64,000 nt of DNA. Source: Moniliophthora roreri. Taxonomy: Eukaryota > Basidiomycota > Agaricomycetes > Agaricales > Marasmiaceae. The translations under genes were made by a program, and so were the position numbers. Within the stretch, counting starts at the first letter, position 1. Every line of letters starts with the position of its first letter. Location of the stretch: contig LATX02000018.1 in NCBI GenBank assembly GCA_001466705.2, positions 1 through 64,000 on the forward strand, written 5' to 3'. A model generated the notes under the pieces. That model was not told the origin of the DNA, did not search any database, and saw only the letters and a program-made list of their open reading frames with translations. This document shows, one piece after another, positions 22,317 to 34,980 of this stretch.

Positions 22317-25088
22317 ATGTCGGAGAACTCCTGGAAGAACCATGGTCAGACCACAGCCGTTCTGGCACTCTTGGACTCCATTTCTGCTTCCGACAAGTTC
22401 TCTCAAGCAGTCCAAGGCCTGCCGCTTCGGTCAATATGGCGTCCTCCCCCTCCGACGGATTTCGATGAGACAACAGTGTCTACGAAAGTCGAGGAATTCA
22501 TTCAAGACCTACACATACCCCTCGCTAGAACTCTGAGTTTCCCGGCCATGCTCTTGCACAGATTAGGCTCATTCCAGGTCGAGGATCTTAGGGTGAGGAA
22601 AGAGGACATTTTCAGCGGAAAAAATACGTGAGCCTCTGTTGAATTATAGCCTGCTGCTAACTCGGATATGCTAACCCAGATATGCCAGATTCCTAGTAAA
22701 CACCTCTGGATCCGGCAAGACCCGTCTTTTGTTTGAAGGCCTTTGCGATGACTGGGGACTTTACTTCACCTCACATGTCGACTCCGGTTTCCTCGGCTCC
22801 TTCGATGTACAAACGACTATGGTCGACAGTCTGGGGTATAGAACAGGTTTTGTGCTATTCCCTTCTCGCCTTCCTGAACCGGCGGCCACCCACGCGGCAG
22901 CCCTCAACATGCAATTCGCGCGGAGCCATGCGAGCCGCATTCTTCTATCGAGACTATTAATCTTCAAATCGTTTTTAGACTGCGCCATTGCACTCGGTGG
23001 CCTGTCGCAGGAACAACGGAAACTATGGCTACACTTCCAACTGCAGCCTAACGTTCAGGGCGAACACGAAAGATTCACTAGACGTCTTGCAGACGTTTCC
23101 CTCGATTTATGCGAGGTTCTTGCCGATGCAGAAATCAACGATACAATCGTTGACAACGCAATCGCTCAGACTTCGGCTGAAATAGTCATGGCCCTTGGTG
23201 AATCAACGAGGATATTTATTGTTCTCGACGAGGCCAACGTTGCGGTGAAGACGTGCCGTAGGTCATTTCGCGATGATCATGGCAACTATTATCCCCTACT
23301 CAAGGCCATGTTGAAGATATGGCGAGGTCATCTGCATAATTTGCCGTTTGTCTTTGTTGTCGCAGGAACCGAGATACCTCAAGAGTATTTTGCTAACGAC
23401 CTTGAATGGGCAGATTCCGTTTGGAGCTCACATACAGGATCCTTCGATGATCCAGAAGATCAGAAGCGTTATGTTAAACAATTTTTGCCCGCTGGCCTCT
23501 GGGAATCCATCGGAGAGCCCCTATCACTCCGTTTGTGGAGATGGATGCGAGGAAGGTTCGACAACTCATTCCTGACCCTTCTATAATTAATGATCTTCAG
23601 ACATCGATTCACATCGACTTATATCGCAGTTCTATTGCAGCACAGCTATGCGAAACCTCTCACCTACTTGGACATGGTGATACACCAAGGGACTGGATAT
23701 TTCCCGCACGATGTTCATTATGATGTCCGACCTCCCACCGACACCGTTCCCCTGGACCTGTTGGATTTCGAGATGATGATCGTAGGTGTGTGGGTGATTT
23801 GATATATGTTGTGGTATACGTCCCTCACATCATCCATTCAGACCGAAGACTGCGTTCTTATGTTCATCTCGCGTTAATGGACACCCTTCTCTCTTCGTCG
23901 AACCCAGGATATTCTGCAGAGGCCATTATCTTGGTCAACGAGGGCATGGGACGTTTCACCGATTCTCGGTGTTCGCATATTGTCGTCGACGAACCGCTCA
24001 TCATTGCCCGAGCCGTGACGTGGTTCTCTGGCGACGAAGGAGAGACGCCTGCGTCGATACTCAAGTACCAGTACTTTCTCGATCACTTGGTTGACCCTGC
24101 AATGGCCCCACGACATCCGCCTGCATATCTGACATTTGCACTGGCACTTGCTTTTTGCAAGAGCCGTCGCATATCCGATATTTTCGCACTCTCTAAACCT
24201 ATTCCAATATGGTCAAGGCGTAACGCCGACATCGTGGTTCTGAAACAAGATGGTGACAACGTGGTAGAGAGTCCTCTGCGATACGTGGATCGCATTCAGC
24301 GGACGCTTGTCACCTATTCAACCACAATTGCCGATACGCTGTCATGGATGAGACATCACCACCGGACTCCATTCTGCATCCATGTGGCAGAAACTACCGC
24401 TACCCTCATTTTCATCGTCAAACTTTCGAATAACACTCGCTTTTGGGCCATCATGCGAGTCCTTCATTCATTGGCAGACGAAGATGTCGCTACCAAAATC
24501 CGGGATACTGCGCATGATCTACAAGCAGAAAACCTCTTCCGAGAGCTGGCAAGTTCTTCGTTCTATTCTGGTATCTGTCCTTATTGACGTTGTTTCCAGG
24601 ACACCGACAATCCATCTTCAGATATTTTAGACGCTCTGGACTCGCTTCCCAGTATCTGCCCCCAGGTCTGCCCGCATGGGATCTTACCGGTCACCGCAGT
24701 CCTCGGGAAAGATATCGAAAACATAGAACCAGATATTCTGGATGGATCTGACTCTTCCCGTGTCGCACTTGTCAAACTTGATGAGCTCAGTCAAGCGATG
24801 GATCTAATTCCCCAAGAGCAAATAGCTGAGCGGATTATGAACGCAATTACCAGGGATCCAGAGAAGGCCGAGGAAGAAGCTGAGGAAGAGGTCGAAGAAA
24901 CGACGATTCGGACCAGTGTACGTGCAGGCAAGGGGCGAGCTTCTGGCTCGAATCAGTCCAGATCCAGACGTCCTCGAGGTTCGAGTGTTGTACAGCATGA
25001 TACGCGGGCGGCTGGGCCGTCTCACGCAACTGCTTTGGGGACCTCACGATATAACTTGAGGCCGCGGATAAAAAGCAAAGCTCGCTAG
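22317..25088 (+). CDS. B4: NTPase with pseudonuclease domain
   Basis: Exons 22317-22627, 22689-23555, 23601-23785, 23842-24548, 24600-25088 give 852 aa; an in-frame alternative acceptor at 22679 would add three residues. Walker A VNTSGSGKT and Walker B IFIVLDEANVA are intact. The pseudonuclease core is TATLIFIVKL and FWAIMRVLH. Intron 4 is GC-AG, with ctg|gcaagt at 24549. The tail ends SRYNLRPRIKSKAR. Its A partner is a relic, yet B4 is open, so B can persist without an adjacent A. Confidence 0.84.
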
Positions 25089-25424
25089 TATACTTTTCCT
25101 GTTGAATCTTTGCAGTTATGATCTGATCTTGTTTCGATGTTATTCCTTTCCTTTGCTTTCATATTTCTGGATATTGCTGCATTACTATCGTGTATAATAA
25201 CACGCTTTTGTTCGCGGCGTTGTCAAATGTTTCGATCTCAGTTATCAACTCAATGATGCGACGCGAACAAGTGGAAGGATATGAATGAATAGCTTGTACA
25301 TCATGCCTTTGTTGCACCCAAAGTATGAGTCTGGGCTTTGAGCTTCCGTTACATTACATTGATAATGGCATCCATATTGTCCCGTTTCTTCATTATCATC
25401 GCCTCCAGAGTCTCCAAATTCCCA
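25089..25424 (-). pseudogene. Prefoldin-5 3'-end relic behind B4
   Basis: The B4 3' flank is closely similar over its whole length to the inverted B6-prefoldin interval. The old stop is at 25301-25306; antisense reading gives a NLETLEA...KKRDNMDAIINVM segment, then an in-frame stop and KLKAQTHTLGATKA. Homology ends sharply at 25424, inside what is exon 4 of the intact prefoldin-5 gene (37637-37810). Confidence 0.75.
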
Positions 25425-26058
25425 GTTGTTTTTTTGAAAAAGCATCCAGGTCTGCCTTGGTTAGACTAGCTAGTGCCCGGCGAACTGTCTTATCAGCAAC
25501 AGAAAGGCCCATTCGACGTACCAAGCGCTTCACATCAGTGTGTGTGTCTGACACGCAAACTCGTGCATTCCAAATGGCTATCGAAAGATATCCAGTTGCA
25601 TGTTCATTTCGGGCAATGATCATCAGACCGATGGAGGTGAGAATCAGCCAACTGTCTAGCAAATGAGAACGATTCAAGGACCACTATCCAACTATGTACG
25701 TATCATTTCGACAGGTCTTTTTCTCTGTTCGCTCCGGTCCCGTTGCCAGCTCCTCATCCGCTGGATTGTCGGCTGGAGGGCTACTGCGATCCGTAACTGA
25801 TTCAATAAGATTGTAGGTAAGCGGCTCTCGTCTTTTGATAACCTGAGCTGATCTGAGAGGGCTGAACTCGGTCAAGTCCGAGCTGGAGAGACTACTGGCC
25901 GGCATACGTGCAGGAGAGTTATCAGGAAAGCCATGGTCATTGCGTGTGAGCAATCCGACTTCTCGGTGCATTCGACAGAAACAGTGTTGAGCGGCGAAAG
26001 CTGAGATCTGAGCTCGAGTGTAGCGGATGGCAGCAGGGTCCGTAGTGGGCGAGAACAT
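25425..26058 (-). mobile_element. Possible transposon-derived coding fragment
   Basis: Two consecutive minus-strand reading frames (26058-25684 and 25677-25425) start right after the prefoldin breakpoint. The second contains IIARNEHATGYLSIAIWNA followed by VSDKTVRRALASLTKADL-like sequence. The style resembles repetitive basidiomycete proteins of mobile origin (perhaps DUF6589-like), but I cannot confirm a family. A stop and a frame change separate the two parts, so it is probably decayed. Confidence 0.3.
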
Positions 26059-27629
26059 CTCAGCTCGTTCCTTCTTATGTGCAGAGCGGTAGCTGGGAAA
26101 CGAATACGGAGGATTGTACGCTTTTCGGAGTGTGTATCATTTTGAAGGTGTTATTGCCTTGGAGATGAGAACGAATGAAATTCTTGTGGAGGCGTTACGA
26201 TAATCCTTTGCGCTTCGCGTCCGGGGTGTTCACAATGGCCTGTTTATGAACCGGTCCATGGAACCCAGCTTCTCGTGTATTATCCGCATTATTTCGTCTG
26301 TAGCCTCTAACTCGGAGACCGACTGCTTCAATTTCCTTCTGACGCTGCTCATCTGGTACCGGCGTGAACTGAGGAATATGAGGGTTGGCATCAGGGATCT
26401 TGAGCCAATTTCGCCTCTTGGACTTGTTAGAAGGTTCTGTGAGATCTTTCGGTATTTGAATGGACGGTTTTTGGGATGAAAAATTCGATGTATTGGACGA
26501 TATACGTATGGCGTACAGTGCTCGCGGTCGATGCGGATAAAGGGAACAGGCGATTACCTAATACCTACCACATCGTCAGGTAGTATCGTCAGCAGGGGGG
26601 AGGGAAATTTTTTTTTTTTTTGTACATGGGGTCGAATTTTTTTTTTAAGGACCGTCGCGGTGAACCAACCAACCACTGACTACCATATATGGAAGGTAGT
26701 TCACATGACATCACCGGCGCTAAGTAGCAAGCACCTGACTAGCGCTGGTCCTCTTCCCCCTTCGCATTAGCTAGGTTCAGCGAAGTGCGAGCACAATATA
26801 CCGAAGTCTGCAGTAGAATGTTTCAAACTGTTTGTAAGGTTCATCTACATTATATTCTAGGTACAGGAGCCCAAGCAAGCGATATCTGCTAAGATCTAAG
26901 GATAGTATGTTTATCCAGGGTGTAAGTTGGTTCAAGAAGGCATATAATGTAACCCTATTATGGAGAACTCCCAGTCCTATACAGCCGAACCACCACAAAC
27001 CCTTAAAATACCTGTAAGTGAGCCCCAAGGACCATGGGTGGGCAGGAAACTGATCTGGACCAGCATCCAAAAGGCATATAGGAGCAAATTTGAGTCTTTC
27101 TGCTATGAAGGTGGTCATAAAAGAACCTTTGGTTACTGAGAAAGTGTTCAAAATTTGAAAAAAAATTGGCTCAAAATTTTTTTTAAGCCGGCCATCGGGC
27201 AACCAACCAACCGTCCCGGTGTTCCGGAACCACGGCCCGCCTCCCCCCTGATCGTCAGTCTGGATTCTCGAGACTACATACTACCACATCACGACCTGGT
27301 AGCAACATGGAGGTCGATGATTGATCTCGCTCACCGTACCTCTTTCTCTTTCTATTTATTCTCTGTATTCTCCTCGGATGTCTCTTTCTTGTCCACTCGT
27401 TTTGTACTTCGTAGCTTACAATTGTTATTTCCTTATCTCTTATATTCCTAGACACCACTGTAGTATAATTGTTGGTGTGTATCCACAGGATTCCGAACAC
27501 CTTCCCATTCGTTCTCTTCAGCTCACAAGCCCTTCGCAAGTCCCCGCTCCCCTCTCTGCTCGCAATCACTAGGCTACCTGACACGCGATTTTTTGACATC
27601 AAGCATCACGCAGGCTGCAATCGTATCCG
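26059..27629. other. Spacer between B4 and B5 with T-tract repeats
   Basis: No supported gene. Two direct, imperfect motifs made of a long T tract followed by aagg/aagc and aaccaaccaacc lie at about 26637-26675 and 27172-27215. Near the outer sides, aggggggagg (about 26595) and its reverse complement (about 27240) form a loose inverted pair. Together these suggest an inserted short element of about 650 bp in the duplicated array. 27216-27629 shows nothing recognisable. Confidence 0.35.
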
Positions 27630-27698
27630 GTATGTTTTAACGAGCAAACTTTTCAGTAACTGGCTTAATACGAAACATCAACATTTGATATATAGCAT

Positions 27699-30478
27699 AT
27701 GTCGGCAGGTTATTGGAAGAGCCATAGCCAGACCGCGGGCGTTCTTGCGCTTTTGAACACCATCTCAGCTTCAGAGAAATTCTCTCAGGCAGTCGAAGGA
27801 CCTCCGCTTGGTTCAGCATGGGTCCCCCCTCCTCCAATAGAGTTTGATGAGAAGGCAGAGTCCCCTGAAATCCACAAGTTCGTCAAAGGTCTTCGAATCC
27901 CTAATGTTGGGAATCTTACATTTCCGGCAATGCCTTTGTACCGTCTTGGCACATTCATAAATGAGGCAGAACTCAGAATGAGAAAAGAGGATATTTTCAG
28001 CGGAAATAACACGTAAGTTTGCTCTTCAATGATGACTTGCTGCCTAGCTGAGGTTGGCTAGATTCCTAGTCAACGTTTCTGGTTCCGGTAAAACTCGTCT
28101 TTTATTTGAAGGCCTTTGCGACAACTGGGGACTATACTTCACATCATACGTCGACAGCAGCTTTCTTGGCTCCTTTGACGTTCAAGCGATCGTCGGTGAA
28201 CGCCCAGCCAGACAACCGGGTTTCGTTTCACGCCCCCCTCCGGAGGATGCACAAGCGTTTGCCCTGAACATGCGCTTTGCTCGCTCTCGCTCGAGTCGAG
28301 TTCTCCTCTCGAGACTATTGGTGTTTAAGGCGTTTCTGGACCACGCTGCTACCTCTGGCGGCGTTTCCCAAGAGCAGCAAAAGTTATGGCTGCATTTTCA
28401 GCTATGGCCAAATGTTCGAGGCAAAGATGAGGAATGGACGGAACACCTTGCAGACGTTTTCACCGACCTATACGAAGCCCTTTTGGACGCAGAGGTTGAC
28501 GATGCAATCGTTGATGATGCGATAGCTCAAACAGCAACAGAAATACTCACAGTCTTGGGCGAACCGGCGAGAGTATTCATCGCTCTTGACGAGGCCAATG
28601 TCGCAGCAAACAAGTGCGAGCAGGCATTCCGGGACGAGGATGGCAATTATTATCCGTTACTCAAGGCCATCTTGAAAGCATGGCAAGAGCATCTAAAGGA
28701 TTTGCCGTTCGTCTTTGTTGTCGCAGGAACAGAAATTCCTTCGCAGCATTTCGTCAACGATAACGAGTGGGCAAGTTCCGTTTGGTGCTCTAACACAGGA
28801 GGTTTTGATGATCAGGAGTGTCAGCGACGTTATGTCCAACAATTCTTGCCGAACGAACTCTGGGAATCTATCGGGGACCTTCTCACACAACGTATGTGGA
28901 AATGGACTCGAGGAAGGTTGGCAGATTCATCTCTCAACCATTCTAGATCTAATGTTGACATCGGTCAGACATCGATTCACAGCCGCTTACCTTGCGGTTC
29001 TATTGGAGCATAGCTATGCAAAACCTCTCAGCTACCTGGACATGTTCATAGAGAAGGGGACTGGGCTTTTACCGCTCGATGTCCATTATGACATACCACT
29101 GCCCTGCGATATCTTGCCTTATGATCGATTGGACTTTACCACGATGGAAATAGGTGGGTAGAGCTCATCATTTGCGGTGGAAGCTTGTCTGATACTTCGT
29201 TTAGATAGAAAACTCCGTTCTTACGTTCATCTCGCCTTGATGGATGCCTTTTTATCATTGACGAATCCAGGATATTCTATTAGTGCTATCAAACTCGTCA
29301 ACGAGGGAATGGGTCGTTTTACCGATACACGGTGTTCGCATATCGTCGTCGACGAACCGCTCGTAATTGCTCGAGCCGTGACGTGGTTCTCTGGCGACGA
29401 GGAAGACATTTGGTTCCATGGTGATAAGAGAGAAACGCCCGCGTCGATACTCAATTATCAGTACTTCATTGACCATCTCGTCGATCCAGGAATGGCACCA
29501 CGACATCCACCCGCATATCTAGCGTTTGCATTGGCACTCGTTTTCAGTAGAAGTCGTCGGGTATCGGATATCCTCGCACTCTCCAAACCTGTTCCAATAT
29601 GGTCAAGGCGTAACGCCAACATCATGGTTCTGAAACAAGTTGGTGACGGTGTGATGGAAAGTCCAGTACGGCGCGTAGACCGCATCCACCGGACGCTTGT
29701 CACCTATTCGACCACACTTGCCGATACGCTGTCATGGATGAGACACCACCACCGGACACCATTCTGCATCCATGTGACAGAAACTACCGCTACCCTCATT
29801 TTCATCGTCAAACTTTCGAATAACACTCGCTTTTGGGCCATCATGCGAGTCCTTCATTCGTTAGCAGACGAAGATGTCGCTACCAAAATTCGGGATACTG
29901 CACATGATCTACAAGCAGAAAACCTCTTCCGAGAGCCGGCAAGTTTCTTGTTCATTCTGCTATCTGTCATCTCTTGACGTTGCTTCCAGGACACCGACAA
30001 ACCATCTTCAGATATTTTAGACGCTCTGGACTCGCTTCCCAGTATCTGCTCCCAGGTTTGCCCGCATGGGATCTTACCGGTCATCGCAGTCCTCAAGAAA
30101 GACATAGAGGACATAAAACCAGGTGTTCTCAATGGATCTGACTCTTCCCGTGTCGCACTTGTCAGACTTGACGAGCTCAGTCAAGCGTTGGATCTATTTC
30201 CCCAAGAGCAAATAGTCGAGCGGATCATTAACGCAATTACCAAGGATCCAGAGAAGGCCGAGGAAGAAGCTAAGAAAGAGGTCGAAGAAACGACGACTTG
30301 GACCAAGGTACATGCAGGCAAGGCGCGAGTTTCTGCCTCGAATCAATCCAAATTCAGACGCCCTCGAGGTTCGGGCATTGTACAACGTGATATGCAGGCG
30401 TCTGGGCCGTCTCATGCAACTGCTTTGGGGACCTCACGATATAACTTGAGGCCGCGGAAAAAGTGCAAAACTCGCTAG
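27699..30478 (+). CDS. B5: NTPase with pseudonuclease domain and 9-aa insertion
   Basis: Exons 27699-28012, 28062-28916, 28969-29153, 29205-29938, 29990-30478 give 858 aa. Walker A VNVSGSGKT and Walker B VFIALDEANVA are intact. Exon 4 is 734 nt instead of 707: an in-frame 27-nt insertion gives SGDEEDIWFHGDKRETP where others have SGDEGETP. The pseudonuclease core is TATLIFIVKL and FWAIMRVLH. Intron 4 is GC-AG (29939). A tempting GT 24 bases further down in other copies is CT here (29960), which supports the GC donor. No A gene lies upstream; a 5'UTR intron probably spans 27630-27695. Confidence 0.84.
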
Positions 30479-30721
30479 TATTTCCTTCCCATTAAATCTT
30501 TGTAGTTCTTATTTTAATATTATTATTCCTTTGCTTTTACATTTCTGGGTTTTGCTGCTTATATCAACTGGCCTCGGCGAGGATGAAGCAACATTCAGCG
30601 TTCTGTCAGCTCGCCTTGTATACGTACACCGACATACAATCTGGGTATCTTTTGAAATGGCTATTGTAATTGAAAGCAATGTACACGATATCTACAAGTC
30701 CAGTAATACATAGTCTAGAGA

Positions 30722-31115
30722 TCAATTCTAATCGAGGTCCATATCATCGCTTCCTTGCAATCCACCTTTCAATTGGTCCCTAGCTTCCGCCTTTGATGCC
30801 AATCTCGGCCCATTTGTAGGTTGTCCGTCTCTTCTCTTTGGGTTTAACCTTGGCCGGTTGGCTTGCACGCACTTTAGTCTTGTCTCGTACTACTGGCCTT
30901 CGACTCTGAGTAATCACGGGCTGGGGCTGAATTTCCGAACTTGATCCAGGCTGGGACGGGGCGGTCGTGGCGTTGCGGGAGTCAATATCCATGGCGACAG
31001 CTCCGGATAGCTGAGGTCCAGCGCTACCTGGGCTTCGGCTCTGCATACCCATCCGAGATACAGTACCCACGAGCGACGATGATACAGATGAGGACCTGTT
31101 GACATATAGTCCCAA
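30722..31115 (-). pseudogene. A-gene tail relic between B5 and A4
   Basis: Minus-strand sequence matches the disordered C-terminal tail of A genes, from YVNRSSSVSSSLVGTVS through QPQPVITQSR and KEKRRTTYK, then departs from the A frame with a deletion and stops. It starts abruptly near 31115 with no upstream A exons. The flank that normally follows an A tail is present twice, here and just before A4. Confidence 0.7.
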
Positions 31116-31129
31116 ATTGTTTCCACCGC

Positions 31130-31279
31130 ACGATGAAGCGATGTCAAGTGTTCTGTCAGCTCGCCTTATACATCAGCATGCAAAGTGTATATCTTTTGGA
31201 ACGGTTATTGTAATTGAAAGCAATGTACACAGTATCTCCAAAGTATAGAGTCCAGTAATGCATACTCTAGAGATCAATC
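31130..31279. repeat. Second copy of the A-tail 3' flank
   Basis: The sequence from gatgaagcgatgtcaagtgt to the A4 stop repeats about 30583-30721 and also matches the B-to-A convergent gaps at about 6812-6955 and 13924-14078. It is a local duplication that copied the B/A convergence point together with a truncated A tail. Confidence 0.65.
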
Positions 31280-34200
31280 CTAGTCGACGTCCATATTGTC
31301 ACTTCCTTGCGATTCACCTTTCGCTTTGCCTTTAACTTGCACCTTTGACGCCAACCTCGCAGATTTCCTTGGAGTTGGCATCAATGTCGAAACCATGGCA
31401 GGCTGCTTCCCTTTTCTCATCCCGGAAACATCTTTCTCCTTCTCAAATTTATAGGACGTCCGTCTCCTCTCTTTGGACTTAGTTTTGGCGGACTGGCTTG
31501 CACGCACTTTAGTTTTACCTCGTACCACTGGCCCTCGACTCTGCGTAATCACGGGCTGGGGCTGAATTCCCGAACTTGGCCCAGCCTGAGACGGAGCGAT
31601 ATCCGTGCTTGAGGATTGGATGGGGAACAAGGTAGTTGGAGGAGCGGTGATCGAACGACTGTTGTCGTCTATTTCCATGCCTCCATCACTAATCTGTCCT
31701 CTAGAACCAGAAGCAGTTCCAGGGACATAAAGGTGCTGACTTTCAAACGGGACCTGACTACCGATCTCAATGCTGTAGTCCACCTCTCCACCGGACTCTG
31801 ATTCTTGACTCTGCGCATCTTCCTCCTGACTTTGCGTTGATTGTCCATGATAAGTGCTAGGGCCCGCTATGATTTGAGACGAGGTATCATGGACCTCCCC
31901 GAATGCAAGCGTCCTTCTCCTCCGCTCACATTCCATGAGAATATCGGTCGGAGAAAGCGCTGCTGTGAGATTTACGAATGCATGTCGGTTCAAGCATGCC
32001 AGAGGATGTCCGTCCTCCCGATCTGCATCTTTCCAGTCCCTTTTATGGGTCACGAACCTCTGCAAGTCGGTAATTGCTGGCCAGGATGCGACAACACGCA
32101 AGCAACTGTAAGTACCAGCGACCTCGGGAGGGGCACGCTTTGGTAGGCCGCGCATGGCACTTAAGATGTCGTCGCGTTTCTTTTTACGCTCGGCAGCACC
32201 TCCATCGCCATTGCTGCCTTGTTTCTGGTTCGAAAAGTCAATCATGAGCTACGTATCTGCCGCTTTTTTCGTTACTCACCTTGTCTGACACCTTCTGGTT
32301 TGACCTAGGAATGATCTCCTCCGACAGGTGGAGTCGATCATCAACGTCTGCCTGCAGACTTAGTGATCAGTTCAGTTATCTACATAGACCAGGAAGATTT
32401 TTTACCTTATATAGGCTGAAACGCCTTGGGGTAGTGGTATCGATGGCTGCGCTCAGGACACCAAGATCGAGATAGAGTAGTCTTGGGTCCGCGTACTCGG
32501 GAATGTTGTGAGGTTGATCTGGATAGAGAGCCTCACCCGAATGGTACTTGGCTTGAACGGCCACCCATAGATAGCATTCTGGCTCGTCGTGAGTGCTGTC
32601 AAGTTTCAGGACGAACATGATATCTCCTGCCGCGGAGTTATCCGGAAAATAAAATGGTTCGGTGTATTGAAATCGCAACCAACGTCCAAATTCTCCTTTG
32701 GGATCTCTGCGGTTGTGGGCTCTGCCCAGGCTGCTTACGCAGCCCAGTATTTGTCCACGACTTCCCTCCTGGGCGGAAATCTTGGTGACCCCTTCCTCGT
32801 AGTAAACCTCGTTAGTTGATGGTCGGATGTAGGATTTCAGCGCAACCAGCTTTGCCCTGCGTCTGGCTAATGGATGCTGGTTCATAAAATCGAATATGTT
32901 TTGAAGTGGAGTGAATTCGGAGAATGCCATTGAAAAGTAGTGTGCAAGGTAATGCTCAAAACCATTTGACGGATTCGAGGCATTGTGGAGCTCGATGGAA
33001 TCGCAGATGTGTCCGTAGAAGGAGGTACACCCGTCGTTCTTGTTGGGATTGGTCCAAGCAAGACATGCGAGTAGCATCAGACGCTCGTCCATCTTGACAG
33101 ATGATTCAAAAGAAGGTACTCGGGCGAAGCCCAGCTGCAGTAGTCGATTCCCATCTGTACCCAGAAGCTGCGTCACGGTCGACTTGAGGAAGTATTCGTA
33201 AACAGCTTTGATCACGACCTTACGAAACTCGCTTTCTAGGACACACGTCAAATTTATTATGGTAATTGAAACGAGTCAAGTAGATCACTTACTATCAGCA
33301 CCTTGGAGTTTGCGAAAATCGATGACATCAACAGTCATTATATGGGAAACCTGATTCGGAATCGGGAATGGAGATTCTGGGAAAAGGTCAGAGTCGTAAT
33401 CAAGTGGTTCAAAGTTGCCCGTGGTCTTAAGGAACAGGTTCAAGAGTTCATGAGGCCTGTGATAGCAGTTTTCCAACAAGCAAGTGAGGAAGGATGCTGT
33501 AAGCCGATAACTGCAAATAACACATGAGCAGAGAGAAGGTAGTTGATCCTGGGTCCGCACTTACCGTCCACGCAGCCAGTGCCACATCCTGTCCAACAGT
33601 CTTCTTCCGGAATCAGTGTTAAGGATTTCAACTGGCACATATCTGGCAACGTAACTCTCCTGCTGCTCCCGCAAGTCGAAGGCTCCAGTGGCACTTGATT
33701 TTGCAAATGTGTGGCTGTGATGCTTGAGAGAAGCAGAACTGACTGCTTCCGTCAAACCTTGTACAGACACACCAGTTCCGGTCACTACGAAGCTTGTATA
33801 AAGGTCTTGAGTGTGTGAGTTTAGGTGTGTTGTCCAGTCAAAGACAAGCTCTCGCAATACTGGCCTCCACTCGACGCTCCTCGCCGAAATGAATGAATAG
33901 GAGTGAAGGGAGGATGCCTCCTGAGCCTCATCAATGACTATGTAGAAGTGCCGGCGTCCACTATGTTTTGCTAGTTTCTGGCGAACCGAATTGCGAGCGC
34001 GCTTGATCTCCTTCTCGAGTAATTCCGGCGAGTCGCTAGCAAGCGCTTCCGTCAAGGAAGAGAAAACGTCATTGTAATCGGAATGCAGAATATTGGGATA
34101 AAGCTGGAGGTGAAGCCACCTCTGGATGTATTGTGACATGTCTCCTTGGCCGTGCTGCTGCATATGTATTTCCATCGACTGGAGGAATTGATTGAAGATG

Positions 34201-34827
34201 GTGAGGCGCGCCAGTAGAACTTCGCTGAACCTCACATTGGCAATGAGGCGATTTATCTTCAATGCCCCTTTGAAATCTTCACTTCCAAAATCCAGGTTGA
34301 CGGTGCGCAAGTCTTTCGTGAAATTAGGATCGTTTGGGACCTTATCGTGTAAAGCGTTAACGAGATCCTTCGACCCAATAAACGTCCCATCATCTTGACA
34401 GACAAAGTAAAACCCCCAATTTCGCGAAAGGCCTTCCAGGACAATTCTCGTTTTTCCCGAACCCGATACGTTGATAAGTAGCCTGTATAGCTAGGCTATT
34501 AGCGATAGTCTGCAAACCAGTACTGGATACTCACGTGTGTCCATCTGGCACAAAAATCGATTCGAGAGAATCAGAAAGGGAGTCGCTCTCCAACAGTCCC
34601 AAATCATGAAACAGCAGGTTTGGTTTTCCCGGGGACCCAATGGCAGCCGGCAGTTTGAGGCTGTCGAGAAAACCGCTGACAACCGGGTCCACATTGCGAA
34701 ACCTCTTGTTTCGTACCCACAAGCCTAGCTTGGCCTCTTTGAGTCCCGCGACTAGTTGATCCATGTCGGGCTGAACATGTTTTATGAACCGATTGATCTT
34801 CGCCGCTAGGCTAGATCCAGTAGCCAT
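31280..34827 (-). CDS. A4: diverged, solitary NTPase-nuclease
   Basis: Exons 34827-34535, 34482-33565, 33510-33293, 33235-32406, 32351-32280, 32224-31280 give 1091 aa. The start at 34827 (MATGSSLAAK) matches the other A starts. Walker A INVSGSGKT, Walker B IVIDEAQEASS, GDIMFVLKL and AVQAKYH are intact. It is visibly more diverged than A1-A3: exon 5 is 72 nt instead of 45-51, and the FERW glutamate is replaced (EFGRW), so that glutamate is not an essential family residue. No B gene faces it; upstream is the DENND11-like gene. The last acceptor at 32225 was chosen because an alternative would leave a 31-bp intron. Confidence 0.85.
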
Positions 34828-34980
34828 AATTGGAGCAAAGGATTGTGGGGGACGATGGCTACGGGTCTTCCGACGAGCGATACGAATAGAAGATATGTAT
34901 CGAGAACGTGCCAAATGACATCTTATATGCGCATTGACACGTGTGAAGCGTATTTAAAGTTTGCCGGCACATTGTGTAGG

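Noticed and set aside
26777..27202. 141-aa minus-strand open frame in the spacer
   Set aside because: Composition is not protein-like and it lies inside a probable non-coding repeat.
1..34827. A and B genes as NLR/NACHT immune receptors
   Set aside because: There are no repeat domains (WD, ANK, TPR, LRR), and the C-terminal half aligns with a nuclease-like domain instead.
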